The notes under the pieces were generated by a model. It ran no database searches. It saw only the letters and a program-made list of their open reading frames with translations, and was not told where the DNA came from. A stretch of DNA of 64,000 nt from Nitrospira sp. (GTDB lineage Bacteria; Nitrospirota; Nitrospiria; Nitrospirales; Nitrospiraceae): assembly GCA_022226935.1 (NCBI GenBank), contig CP092081.1, positions 2,955,235-3,019,234 of the forward strand. Direction: 5' to 3'. How positions within the stretch are numbered: the stretch's first letter is position 1; the number at the start of each line of letters is the position of its first letter. Shown here piece by piece: positions 26,232 through 33,888 of the stretch. The translations under genes and the position numbers were made by a program.

Positions 26232-26399
26232 GTGCGACTCTCGTGTCTCTTCGAGTCCTTGATCGGGAGGGCCGATACGCGCAGTCGCCCGTCAGAACCC
26301 GAGGATAGCTCTTTGGGCTGTATCGGCTGAAACGTGATCGATCTTGAGCTGAAGGAAGGAGCTGTGTGGCGGGTTGGACGGTTCGTCTCAACAGTCTGC

Positions 26400-26428
26400 T
26401 TGACAGGACCAGGGACATTCCACAGAAT
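26400..26428 (+). promoter_or_regulatory. Promoter of the AIM24-like gene
   Basis: TTGACA, a 17-base spacer and CAGAAT, about 42 bases before the ATG. Confidence 0.5.
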
Positions 26429-26470
26429 CGATCGCGTCATCAGGCTGAACGTTCATGAAGGGAGCGGGCG

Positions 26471-27154
26471 ATGAAGTGTGAAATTCTCTATCCGGGGGCC
26501 TTTCCCATGGTGCGGGTGTATCTGGATGCCAGTGAGACGGTCAAGGCCGAGTCGGGCGCCATGGTCGCCGCCTCGCCGACGATCGATATCGAGAGCAAGA
26601 TGGAAGGCGGGTTTCTCGGAGCGCTTTCGCGGAAGATGTTGAGCGGCGAGAAATTTTTCTTCCAGACACTGCGAGCCAGCCGGGGAGCCGGAGAAGTCTT
26701 GCTGGCGCCGACCGTCCCCGGTGAAATCGTGCTGCTGGAGCTGGACGGTGTGAATGAGTACATGGTGCAGAAAGACGGGTTTCTGGCCGGCGCAGAAGGC
26801 GTGAAGATCGAAAGCAAGATGCAAAGCCTGACACGCGGGTTGCTGGGAGGCGAAGGGTTTTTCATCTTGAAGATCGGCGGGACCGGCCAGTTGGTCCTCA
26901 ACAGTTTCGGTGCCATCCATAAAATCGAACTGAAACCGAACGAAGAATACATTGTGGACAACAGCCACCTCGTGGCCTGGAGCTCCACGACGACCTACAA
27001 TATCGAAAAGGCCTCCTCGGGCTGGATTGCCAGCTTGACGTCGGGCGAAGGCTTGGTGTGCCGCTTCCGCGGACCGGGCGTCGTGTACATCCAAAGCCGG
27101 AATCCCGGCAGTTTTGGCAATTGGATCAGACAATTCATCCCCGTTTCCGAGTAG
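26471..27154 (+). CDS. AIM24/TIGR00266 family protein
   Basis: 227 residues. The family hallmarks are present: an opening MKCEILYPGAFPMVRVYLDASETVKAESGAM (residues 1-31), repeated MEGGFLGALSRKMLSGEKFFFQT and LLGGEGFFILKIGG blocks, HLVAWSSTTTY, and a closing GPGVVYIQSRN. The fold is two stacked beta domains. No enzymatic role is established; the mitochondrial relative AIM24 affects membrane organisation. GGGAGCGGGCG precedes the ATG. The gene stands alone and divergent from the HDOD operon; a dispersed repeat follows its stop codon. Confidence 0.9.
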   Translation: MKCEILYPGAFPMVRVYLDASETVKAESGAMVAASPTIDIESKMEGGFLGALSRKMLSGEKFFFQTLRASRGAGEVLLAPTVPGEIVLLELDGVNEYMVQKDGFLAGAEGVKIESKMQSLTRGLLGGEGFFILKIGGTGQLVLNSFGAIHKIELKPNEEYIVDNSHLVAWSSTTTYNIEKASSGWIASLTSGEGLVCRFRGPGVVYIQSRNPGSFGNWIRQFIPVSE

Positions 27155-27166
27155 CGGCTGAATGGC

Positions 27167-27286
27167 GGGCGCTGAAAACGCCTGCTAACTTTGTTCTCGG
27201 TTCGAAAAAATCCTCAACGTACCCCCGAGGGTACGCCTCCGGTTTTTTCTCACCTGCGGCCGCGTTGGCCGCCGTTTTGAGCACCC
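27167..27286. repeat. Dispersed 120-bp repeat with inverted ends (copy 1)
   Basis: The ends GGGCGCTGAAAACG (27167-27180) and CGTTTTGAGCACCC (27273-27286) are inverted repeats matching at 12 of 14 positions. An inner perfect hairpin CGTACCC-CCGA-GGGTACG occupies 27218-27235. The element aligns along its length, in the same orientation, with the copy at 58457-58577. It contains no gene and could act as a bidirectional transcript end. Confidence 0.75.
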
Positions 27287-27311
27287 GTGTGAAGAAGGTT
27301 GAGTACTGAAG

Positions 27312-28445
27312 ATGGCCCTCGCTCCCAACGCGCTCTGTTTCGGTGATGGACTGCCGGGGGCCGGTGTGCCCTGCGCCGTCATGCTGGATGGAGAAAGCTT
27401 GCGCGTCAGTCCTATGGGGCCGTCGTCGCTCGTGGACCAGATCGTGGCCTTTGCTGACATGGCGGTTGAAGCCGGAGGGTTGGATCACGATCAGCTGGTG
27501 GTGTCGTGGGGAACTGCCTCATCGGCCCGGACGCTGTATGTCAAAGATCCCGCCTTGATCGTCGCCTTCCGCCGCGCGGCGCCGCCCGAGTTGACCGCCC
27601 ATCTTGAGCGGGCAGCCAACCAAGTCCGCCGCGCGCGGCACAACCATCGCCTGTTGTGGGGCACGGTACTGGGAGTCTTGACCGGCCTGGGACTGTTGTT
27701 CTGGTTTGGCACGGATCTGATGGTTGAATGGGCGGTCGCCAGAATTCCGATCGAATGGGAACAAAAATTGGGCGAAACCGTGTATCAGGATTTTCTGTCC
27801 AAGGAGACCGTACTGAAGGAAGGGCCGGCGGTCCGCGCAGTACAAGAAATGACGCAGCGGTTGACGGAGAAAATTCCCAATAACCCGTACAAGTTTCAGA
27901 TCTCCGTGGTGCAAAGCCCTGTGGTGAATGCCTTCGCGCTGCCGGGAGGGTATGTCGTGGTCTTCACCGGTTTGATGGCCAAAGCGGAAAGCGGCGAAGA
28001 AGTGGCCGGCGTCTTGAGTCATGAATTGAATCATGTGTTGCAGCGTCACGGTATGGAGCGCATGGTCAAGATGCTCGGACTGTCTGCCGTTGTGGGTATT
28101 CTGTTGGGGGACCAACAGGGCCTGACCGGCTTGGCAAGGCAGGTGGGCATGGAGTTGGTGACGTTGAAGTTCGGGCGCGCACAGGAGACGGAAGCGGATG
28201 TCACCGGCATTCGACTCTTGTCTGACGCGCGTATTGCACCGGATGGGATGATCCGGTTTTTTGAACGGCTGTCTGAAAAGGACAAGGAACGCGTCGAAGT
28301 GTTTTCTACCCATCCCATGAGCGCGGCGCGTGCGGCACTCTTGAAGGCGGAATTGGCGGCATTGCCCAAACGAACCCCTGAACCGTTTACCTTCCAATGG
28401 AAGACTATTCAGGAGTCGTTGGGAGCGTCTGAACCCAAGACGTAA
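27312..28445 (+). CDS. M48-family membrane metalloprotease
   Basis: 377 residues. An N-terminal soluble region (1-110) is followed by one transmembrane helix (about 113-133) and a peptidase domain. The zinc motif is HELNH at 237-241 and the third ligand is in ETEAD at about 292-296, as in the M48B/BepA-Oma1 group. A conserved NAFALPGGYVVVFTGL strand precedes the active site. No TPR domain follows, so it is a short form; the peptidase part should face the periplasm. It probably degrades misfolded envelope proteins; the substrate is unknown. It starts 25 bases after the repeat element. Confidence 0.92.
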   Translation: MALAPNALCFGDGLPGAGVPCAVMLDGESLRVSPMGPSSLVDQIVAFADMAVEAGGLDHDQLVVSWGTASSARTLYVKDPALIVAFRRAAPPELTAHLERAANQVRRARHNHRLLWGTVLGVLTGLGLLFWFGTDLMVEWAVARIPIEWEQKLGETVYQDFLSKETVLKEGPAVRAVQEMTQRLTEKIPNNPYKFQISVVQSPVVNAFALPGGYVVVFTGLMAKAESGEEVAGVLSHELNHVLQRHGMERMVKMLGLSAVVGILLGDQQGLTGLARQVGMELVTLKFGRAQETEADVTGIRLLSDARIAPDGMIRFFERLSEKDKERVEVFSTHPMSAARAALLKAELAALPKRTPEPFTFQWKTIQESLGASEPKT

Positions 28446-28457
28446 CGCGAGGTAGGA

Positions 28458-28943
28458 ATGCGCATCGGAGTCATCTCAGATACGCATGGGCTGTTCGATC
28501 GCTCGATCATCCACCACTTTGCGGGTGTGGAGCATATTCTGCATGCCGGGGATATCGGCCCTGGTGATGTTCTGGCGCAACTCGAACGGATTGCGCCGGT
28601 GACCGCCGTGTCCGGTAATGTGGATGGATTCGAGGCCAGCGGGATTCCCGTGGAGCAGACCGTTGAACTGGCGGGCTATCGTATCGCGCTCTACCACCGT
28701 CTCTATGAAGGTGGCCGGCTGACACGGCATGGGAATGACATGCTGGCCCGCATCCGTCCCGCGGTGTGTGTCTATGGGCATACCCATCAGCCGAAGGCCG
28801 AATGGCGAGACGGCGTGTTGTTGTTCAACCCGGGATCCGCCGGACCGAAACGCTTTCGTCTCCCGCGCGCGGTGGGAGTCCTGCTGTTTCAAAATGGATC
28901 AATCGAAACACGGCACATCATGTTAGCCGATCGAGCGGAGTGA
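28458..28943 (+). CDS. YfcE/MJ0936-type metallophosphoesterase
   Basis: 161 residues. Calcineurin-like phosphoesterase with SDTHG (residues 7-11), HAGDIGP, SGNVDG and YGHTHQP, the metal-binding series of the YfcE/MJ0936 family. The usual THGH segment is LYHRL, keeping only one histidine. Family members hydrolyse phosphodiesters such as bis-pNPP or 2',3'-cAMP in vitro; the true substrate is unknown. The start lies 12 bases after the peptidase stop codon with GAGGTAGG upstream, so the two form an operon. Confidence 0.9.
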   Translation: MRIGVISDTHGLFDRSIIHHFAGVEHILHAGDIGPGDVLAQLERIAPVTAVSGNVDGFEASGIPVEQTVELAGYRIALYHRLYEGGRLTRHGNDMLARIRPAVCVYGHTHQPKAEWRDGVLLFNPGSAGPKRFRLPRAVGVLLFQNGSIETRHIMLADRAE

Positions 28944-28946
28944 CAA

Positions 28947-28977
28947 CAGCAGGCGCTGCGCGGTTTTTTTGCTCTAC
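28947..28977 (+). terminator. Possible weak terminator after the phosphoesterase gene
   Basis: A short GC dyad (GCAG-GCG-CTGC) followed by a run of seven T residues ends the transcript region just after the stop codon. The stem is only 4 bp, so the call is tentative. Confidence 0.35.
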
Positions 28978-28995
28978 ATGCTGCCGGGGGTTGTC

Positions 28996-29001
28996 TATAA
29001 T
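28996..29001 (+). promoter_or_regulatory. -10 box for the DUF3015 gene
   Basis: Perfect TATAAT 64 bases before the start codon, in a gap of about 120 bases. No clear -35 box at 17 bases (TCTACA). Confidence 0.45.
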
Positions 29002-29065
29002 GAGAGAGGAATTTATGGACAGTCGGTCGGGCGAAATCATTCACTTGTTGCGAGGAGGAGGACCT

Positions 29066-29575
29066 ATGCTGAGACAATTCATCGTGGCGTTGGGTGTGGT
29101 GGCGGTGGCCTCACAAGCCGGGTTGGCGATGGCAGCCAATCCTGATACAGGACCCGGTTGTGGCCTGGGGAAGTTGGCCTGGGCTGACTATAAGAACCAG
29201 AAGAACATTGCTCCGCAGGTGATGATGGCGACGACGAACGGCACGTTTGGCAGCGGGACGTTCGGTATCAGCTCCGGAACGTCAGGCTGTACGAATGATG
29301 GTCAGGTCATGGCCGATCAGAAAACCACGATGTTTGCGTTGTTGAATTTCGAGAATCTGACGCAGGAAATGGCGCAAGGAAAGGGCGAGCACTTGGCGTC
29401 CCTCGCGACGCTGATGGGCGTGCCCAGCGAGCAGCATGCGGCGTTCTTCGCCTTGACCCAGGAGCGGTATACCGCGCTGGTACAGGATGGTGAAACCTCG
29501 TCGGTGGCCTTGGTGAAGACGCTGAATGACGCCGTCTCCAAGAGCCCCGTCCTCGCCCAAGCCGTCAGTCGCTAA
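29066..29575 (+). CDS. Exported DUF3015 protein
   Basis: 169 residues. A signal peptide (cleavage near AMAANP, about residue 23) is followed by the DUF3015 signature: GPGCGLGKLAW, MMATTNGTFGSGTFGISSGT, GC-T-DG, then a helical domain with NLTQEMAQGKGEHLASLATLMG. Family members are small periplasmic or surface proteins of unknown function. The ATG at 29066 is set by GAGGAGGAGG just upstream. A GC-rich hairpin follows the stop codon. Confidence 0.88.
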   Translation: MLRQFIVALGVVAVASQAGLAMAANPDTGPGCGLGKLAWADYKNQKNIAPQVMMATTNGTFGSGTFGISSGTSGCTNDGQVMADQKTTMFALLNFENLTQEMAQGKGEHLASLATLMGVPSEQHAAFFALTQERYTALVQDGETSSVALVKTLNDAVSKSPVLAQAVSR

Positions 29576-31538
29576 TCGAGTCATCGCAGGGCTCCGGTCA
29601 TCGGCCGGGGCCCTGCGCTGCGTTCTGTCTCCAATCGTGCATATTCTGTTCATCCTCCTGGCCGGTCTGTTTCTCGCGACTTCCATCGAGGCGCAAGAGC
29701 CGCCCGCGCCGTACCTGCCCCAGCTCCTTCAACGGGCGCATCAGATGCAGTTGGCCAACGAGCGCGAATGGCATCTCCTGCTTCACTATCGAGCGAATCT
29801 GTTCAGCGGGTATACGAGTGAGCAGGACGAACCAGGGTTTTTCTTGTCTCCTGACGGCCAGACCGATCCGCAGGCCGAACTCGACGCGACGCTGACGCAA
29901 TTGTTCTCGCCGGACCTGGTCGGTCGCTCCAAGCAACCGGCGCAGTGCGCCTTTGTGGCGCGGTATGCCTGGCTCAAGACGGTACTGTCGTTTGACGACG
30001 CGCAACTGCAGCCTTTGAAGTGCGATCGATTCGACGCGTGGTTTGCGGGGTTTGAGGCGGAGGCCGTCACGCTTATCTTCCCATCCGCCTTCATGAACAA
30101 TCCCGCGTCGATGTTCGGCCATACGTTTCTCCGGATCGATCAGCGGGGTCAGACCCCTCCGACCCGCCTCTTGGCCTACACCATCAACTTCGCAGCGGAT
30201 GTTCCCAAAAACGAAGGACTGGCCTATCCGGTGCGCGGCATTTTCGGGGGATATCGCGGATATTTCTCCACGATTCCCTACTACCTCAAGGTACAGGAGT
30301 ATCGGGATATCGAAAATCGCGATATCTGGGAGTACCGGCTCAACTTCGGCGAGCCGCAAATCCGGCGATTGCTCATGCATGCCTGGGAACTCGGAAATGC
30401 GTCATTCGACTATTTTTTCTTTAAAGAAAATTGTTCCTACCACCTGTTGTCGTTGCTGGAATATGCCGACCCTTCGTTGCATTTGACCGACAAGTTCCGC
30501 TTCTGGACCATTCCCGCAGACACCGTTCGCCTGCTCGCGGATCAACCGGGCCTGGTGACGGACACCGCGTTTCGCCCTTCGCGTGTGACCCTCATTCGGC
30601 GCAAGCGAGAACATCTCACGGCCGCTGAGCATGGATTGGTCAAGCGATTGGTACGCGATGCGGCAGTGGCGCAGTCGGATGACGTGCGGAGCTTGCCCTT
30701 GCCGCGCCAGGCGTTTGTGCTGGATGTGGCGTCGGACTACGTACGCTATACAGGTGAACGCGATGAGTCCCAGGCGACAGCGGCCCGCGACCACAACCGG
30801 CAACTCCTGACAGCGCGCAGCCTCTTGCGAATTCCCTCGGAGGATCTCTCGATTCTGCCCTTTGCGACGCAACCGGAATCGGGGCACAAGACCTCCCGCG
30901 CGAGTCTCGGCGGAGGCTGGCGCAATAACGATTCTTTTGAAGAGTTCAGCGTGAGGACCGCGTACCACGATCTGCTCGATCCCGAGCCCGGGTACACGCC
31001 GGACGCGCAGATCGAGATCGGCTCGATCAGCCTTCGTCACTACAACCGGGCCGATCAGGCGCGGATCGAACGAGCAACCCTGCTGAACGTGGTGTCTCTG
31101 TCGCCCATCGATAGCCTGTTTCGTGCGCCATCCTGGAAGTTGAATGTCGGGATGCAGACCATCAGGCATGGCGAGTGCCGGCTGTGCAGCAACTGGAGTA
31201 TGAATGGCGGGATCGGGGCTGCCACAGAAACGCACCTTTTGCGGCGTGAAGTGTTGTTTGCGTTTGCGGAGGTCGAGGGGAATTACAGCCGGGCCTATGA
31301 GGAGCGGCATCGTGTGGGCGGGGGAGCATCGGCAGGTTTTTATGCCGATTTGGCCGAACGCTGGCGGGTGCTGGCGACAGCAACCTATCTGCGGTATGCG
31401 CTAGGCGATCGATCCGATGATGTGCGGTGGTCGGCGGGGCAACGGTATACACTGGCGCAGAATTGGGCGCTTCGTCTGGACTATAACCATCGGGACCACG
31501 ACAACGATGTGTTGTTCACGGTGCAGGCGTTTTTTTAG
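29526..31538 (+). CDS. Lnb-like (DUF4105) periplasmic/outer-membrane protein
   Basis: Up to 670 residues. After a signal peptide (hydrophobic part about residues 37-55), the DUF4105 domain has MFGHTFLR (H199) and ENCSYH (C303). These His and Cys residues correspond to the catalytic pair of Lnb lipoprotein transacylases. The C-terminal 250 residues alternate hydrophobic and polar residues and end in F (AFF), like an outer-membrane beta-barrel. The ATG at 29526 overlaps the preceding gene by 50 bases; the GTG at 29637, after a hairpin, is a reasonable alternative but gives a very short n-region. Enzymatic activity is inferred. Confidence 0.8.
   Translation: MTPSPRAPSSPKPSVANRVIAGLRSSAGALRCVLSPIVHILFILLAGLFLATSIEAQEPPAPYLPQLLQRAHQMQLANEREWHLLLHYRANLFSGYTSEQDEPGFFLSPDGQTDPQAELDATLTQLFSPDLVGRSKQPAQCAFVARYAWLKTVLSFDDAQLQPLKCDRFDAWFAGFEAEAVTLIFPSAFMNNPASMFGHTFLRIDQRGQTPPTRLLAYTINFAADVPKNEGLAYPVRGIFGGYRGYFSTIPYYLKVQEYRDIENRDIWEYRLNFGEPQIRRLLMHAWELGNASFDYFFFKENCSYHLLSLLEYADPSLHLTDKFRFWTIPADTVRLLADQPGLVTDTAFRPSRVTLIRRKREHLTAAEHGLVKRLVRDAAVAQSDDVRSLPLPRQAFVLDVASDYVRYTGERDESQATAARDHNRQLLTARSLLRIPSEDLSILPFATQPESGHKTSRASLGGGWRNNDSFEEFSVRTAYHDLLDPEPGYTPDAQIEIGSISLRHYNRADQARIERATLLNVVSLSPIDSLFRAPSWKLNVGMQTIRHGECRLCSNWSMNGGIGAATETHLLRREVLFAFAEVEGNYSRAYEERHRVGGGASAGFYADLAERWRVLATATYLRYALGDRSDDVRWSAGQRYTLAQNWALRLDYNHRDHDNDVLFTVQAFF
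29586..29616. terminator. GC-rich 12-bp hairpin between DUF3015 and DUF4105 genes
   Basis: GCAGGGCTCCGG (29586-29597) pairs with CCGGGGCCCTGC (29605-29616) with one G-U pair and a 7-base loop. No U tract follows, so it may attenuate or stabilise the upstream mRNA and not fully terminate it. It lies inside the longest reading of the DUF4105 gene. Confidence 0.5.
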
Positions 31539-31867
31539 GCTCCTGTGTGACTTGCGTTTTATGGGAATACCGCAACGTGACGTCGGCCTCTGTATGGCTG
31601 GAGTGTGAGATCCTTCTCGCACATTGCTATCGGCCACAATACATTCACACGCTCATTGTCGAGTGTGTGATGGGACATGTTCAAGCCAACCATCAACGCA
31701 TGCGTATGTTGGAGAGTCATTTGGCCCTAGGGTTAGTACGGTTCGGCGTAATGGTACGTGGTACTTCTGGCTTTACGATTGACAAGCCTGAAGAGGTTAC
31801 CTATACTCCCGCCACGTAGAGCCCCAACTTGGTGGGCGCCATCAACTAACCTCGAGAGGGAGGACTT
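31539..31867. other. 329-bp intergenic region with hairpin and promoter, no gene
   Basis: No supported gene. It contains a 10-bp stem (TCACACGCTC/GAGTGTGTGA, one G-U pair, 31645-31670) around ATTGTC, without a U tract, and at its 3' end a near-consensus promoter for the TRL-like gene. A short open frame (31547-31819) has no ribosome-binding site and no recognisable product. Confidence 0.5.
31779..31807 (+). promoter_or_regulatory. Strong sigma-70 promoter of the TRL-like gene
   Basis: Consensus TTGACA, 17-base spacer, TATACT. This is the best-matching promoter in the window and predicts high expression of the lipoprotein gene 60 bases downstream. Confidence 0.8.
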
Positions 31868-32194
31868 ATGAAGAAGGTGACCGTCTTGTTTTCTTTGAGC
31901 TTGATCAGCGCAGCGTATCTCAGCCTCACCGGTTGTCAGATCGTGGCGTCTCCGATGGCGGGTGGAATCTACAACGAAACGAAGTACGGCGATGTGGCCA
32001 CGACCCACAACAGCGCAACGAAGGAAGGCAAGGCCTGCGGCACGTCCATCCTCGGTTGGGTGGCGACCGGTGATGCCAGCGTCTCGGCAGCGAAAGCGGC
32101 CGGCGGAATCACCACAGTGGCGTCGGTGGATCACTCGGCGAAGAACATCCTCGGCATCCTTGGCGAATGGTGCACGATCGTTAAGGGTAGCTGA
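31868..32194 (+). CDS. TRL-like lipoprotein
   Basis: 108 residues. A signal peptide ends in lipobox LTGC with C23. The mature part has the TRL-like pattern: SPMAGGIYNETKYGD, then KACGTSILGWVATGDASVSAAKAAGGI and VDHSAKNILGILGEWCTIV. These small surface lipoproteins occur in many Gram-negative bacteria with no known function. GAGAGGGAGG precedes the ATG. A consensus promoter upstream and a strong terminator downstream make it a highly expressed single-gene unit. Confidence 0.88.
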   Translation: MKKVTVLFSLSLISAAYLSLTGCQIVASPMAGGIYNETKYGDVATTHNSATKEGKACGTSILGWVATGDASVSAAKAAGGITTVASVDHSAKNILGILGEWCTIVKGS

Positions 32195-32217
32195 TCACGC
32201 TTGTTGTCCCTCTGAGG

Positions 32218-32256
32218 AAAGGGTCTTCGGGATTTTCCCGAAGACCCTTTTTTCTT
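32218..32256 (+). terminator. Rho-independent terminator of the TRL-like gene
   Basis: A perfect 14-bp stem (AAAGGGTCTTCGGG/CCCGAAGACCCTTT) with loop ATTTT runs straight into a T-rich tract. Confidence 0.95.
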
Positions 32257-32280
32257 TCTTCGCCTCTGCCATGGTACGCT

Positions 32281-32922
32281 ATGACGCGTATGTGGTTCCC
32301 CCTCCTCTTCATCCTGCTCGCGGCTTTGTTCTGGTCTCCGCTGTCAGCAGATAGTGCTGAATTCGGTGAAATAGACTTGGGTGGGTACCTCTTGGGGAGC
32401 TGGCCTCGTGACCAGCATCTGTTTAATCAGGGGAGCACGGTGCCGGCGTCCATTCAATCAGGGATTGGCGCGGGCGTAAAAATCGGCTTGTTTCCTCACG
32501 CGATGCATCGGATGCTCGGCATCGAGATCGATTCGTACGGCCACGGCGGGGCGCTGTCGTTTCCCAACACGGCGAACGGGCAGAACAACGGCACCGGTCG
32601 ATCCAACCTTCTTGTGCTGAATACGATGCTGAACCTGATCCTTCGGTATCCCGGTGAGATGGTCACGCCGTACATCGGTATCGGCGGCGGCTGGTCACAC
32701 GGCACTCTGCTCAATCCCAATATCACGGGTCGGGCAGACAAGGATTTTGATTCGGCTCGCGCCCTGGGATACCAGTATTTGGCCGGAGCGCAAGTTCTCG
32801 TGAGTCCGAAAGTATTTGTCTTCGGTGAATATCGCTATTTCTCCGCGAATTATCACTGGGACGGTCTGGCGGTAGATTTTCGAGCCCATTACGGACTCTT
32901 CGGAGTCGGACTGCGTTTCTAA
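32281..32922 (+). CDS. Outer-membrane beta-barrel protein
   Basis: 213 residues. A signal peptide (cleavage near ADSAEF, about residue 24) is followed by alternating beta strands with glycine and aromatic girdle residues: DLGGYLLGSW, GAGVKIGLFPH, VTPYIGIGGGWSHG, FVFGEYRYFS. It ends in the C-terminal F (VGLRF) that is recognised by the BAM complex. Small OmpA/OmpW-like or acyloxyacyl hydrolase-like barrel; no active-site motif assigned. A second in-frame ATG at 32290 may be the true start. Confidence 0.82.
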   Translation: MTRMWFPLLFILLAALFWSPLSADSAEFGEIDLGGYLLGSWPRDQHLFNQGSTVPASIQSGIGAGVKIGLFPHAMHRMLGIEIDSYGHGGALSFPNTANGQNNGTGRSNLLVLNTMLNLILRYPGEMVTPYIGIGGGWSHGTLLNPNITGRADKDFDSARALGYQYLAGAQVLVSPKVFVFGEYRYFSANYHWDGLAVDFRAHYGLFGVGLRF

Positions 32923-32928
32923 GCTGCT

Positions 32929-33690
32929 ATGAGCCTGCTCGATCAATTCTTTGTGTATCATCCGCATCCATGGGAAGAGCGTGACTGGTCTGCCGCCGGC
33001 GGAGTGCCGTTGGAGGATGTGTGGTTTCAGGCCGCCGATGGCACGAAACTGTTCGGCTGGTACGCGGAGAACTCGGCCGCGTCGGCGCTGTTGCTCTGGT
33101 GTCACGGCAATGCCGGCAATATGACCCATCGGCTGGAGAATCTTCGTGCCCTCTATCGCCAGGGATTGTCGGTGTTTCTGTTCGACTATCGAGGATATGG
33201 CAAAAGCCACGGGCGCCCGTCGGAAGACGGTCTCTACCGAGATGCGCTTGGGGCCTATGACTACCTCACGAAGGTGCGCCGCATCAGGCCGGAACGACTA
33301 GTCATCTTCGGCCGCTCATTGGGCGGCGCCGTAGCCGGAGAGCTGGCGACGCAACGGGCGGCCATGGGACTGGTGCTGGAGTCTTGCTTCCCGTCGATCG
33401 AAGCGGTCGCTCGCCACTACTATATGGGATTGCCCATGCACTGGTTGCTGGGTGCCGCATTTCGATTGGAAGACCGCCTCCCGCATCTCTCGTTGCCCAA
33501 GTTGTTTGTGCATGGCGATCGCGACGACATCATTCCGCTGGAACTGGGCCAACAGGCGTTTGCCGCCGCGAAAGATCCCAAGGAGTGGTATGTCGTGCGT
33601 GGAGCCGATCACAACGATGTGCCGTCGGTCGGAGGGCGGGCCTATTTTGCCAAGCTGTCCGCATTCATTGCCGCTGCCATCGGTCGGTGA
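32929..33690 (+). CDS. Alpha/beta hydrolase, ABHD13/17-like
   Basis: 253 residues. Hydrolase fold with the oxyanion HGNAGN, FDYRGYGKSHGRPSE, nucleophile elbow GRSLGGAVA (Ser in GxSxG), HGDRDDIIPLELG holding the acid and a C-terminal GADHND histidine: a full Ser-Asp-His triad. Related to ABHD13/ABHD17 and BEM46-type esterases, which include protein depalmitoylases in eukaryotes; the bacterial substrate is unknown. It begins 6 bases after the barrel gene stop codon and is likely cotranscribed. No signal peptide is seen, though the first residues are hydrophobic. Confidence 0.9.
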   Translation: MSLLDQFFVYHPHPWEERDWSAAGGVPLEDVWFQAADGTKLFGWYAENSAASALLLWCHGNAGNMTHRLENLRALYRQGLSVFLFDYRGYGKSHGRPSEDGLYRDALGAYDYLTKVRRIRPERLVIFGRSLGGAVAGELATQRAAMGLVLESCFPSIEAVARHYYMGLPMHWLLGAAFRLEDRLPHLSLPKLFVHGDRDDIIPLELGQQAFAAAKDPKEWYVVRGADHNDVPSVGGRAYFAKLSAFIAAAIGR

Positions 33691-33810
33691 CCTGATAAAA
33701 AATCTCCGCAGCTTCTGTATTTTTTCTAGGCAGATTCGGCTCGCTTGGTAAGATGCGATGGAGCGATCGCGCGGAAGGCCGGAAGATCGATACCTGAGGT
33801 CGTCTTCATC

Positions 33811-33839
33811 TTGCACCTGTCCGTATATTCTGCTAGAGT
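33811..33839 (+). promoter_or_regulatory. Promoter of the mlaA-like gene
   Basis: TTGCAC, a 17-base spacer and TAGAGT, about 50 bases before the ATG at 33889. Confidence 0.6.
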
Positions 33840-33888
33840 GCGTCCGCTTGCCGCACTGAATGGGCGCGGCGACAGAGTCAAATCTAAC

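Noticed and set aside
28766..29065. N-terminal extension of the DUF3015 protein
   Set aside because: It overlaps the phosphoesterase gene out of frame; the signal peptide and a strong ribosome-binding site begin at 29066.
31547..31819. Short open frame between the DUF4105 and TRL-like genes
   Set aside because: No ribosome-binding site, no recognisable family, and the strong TRL promoter and a hairpin occupy the same stretch.
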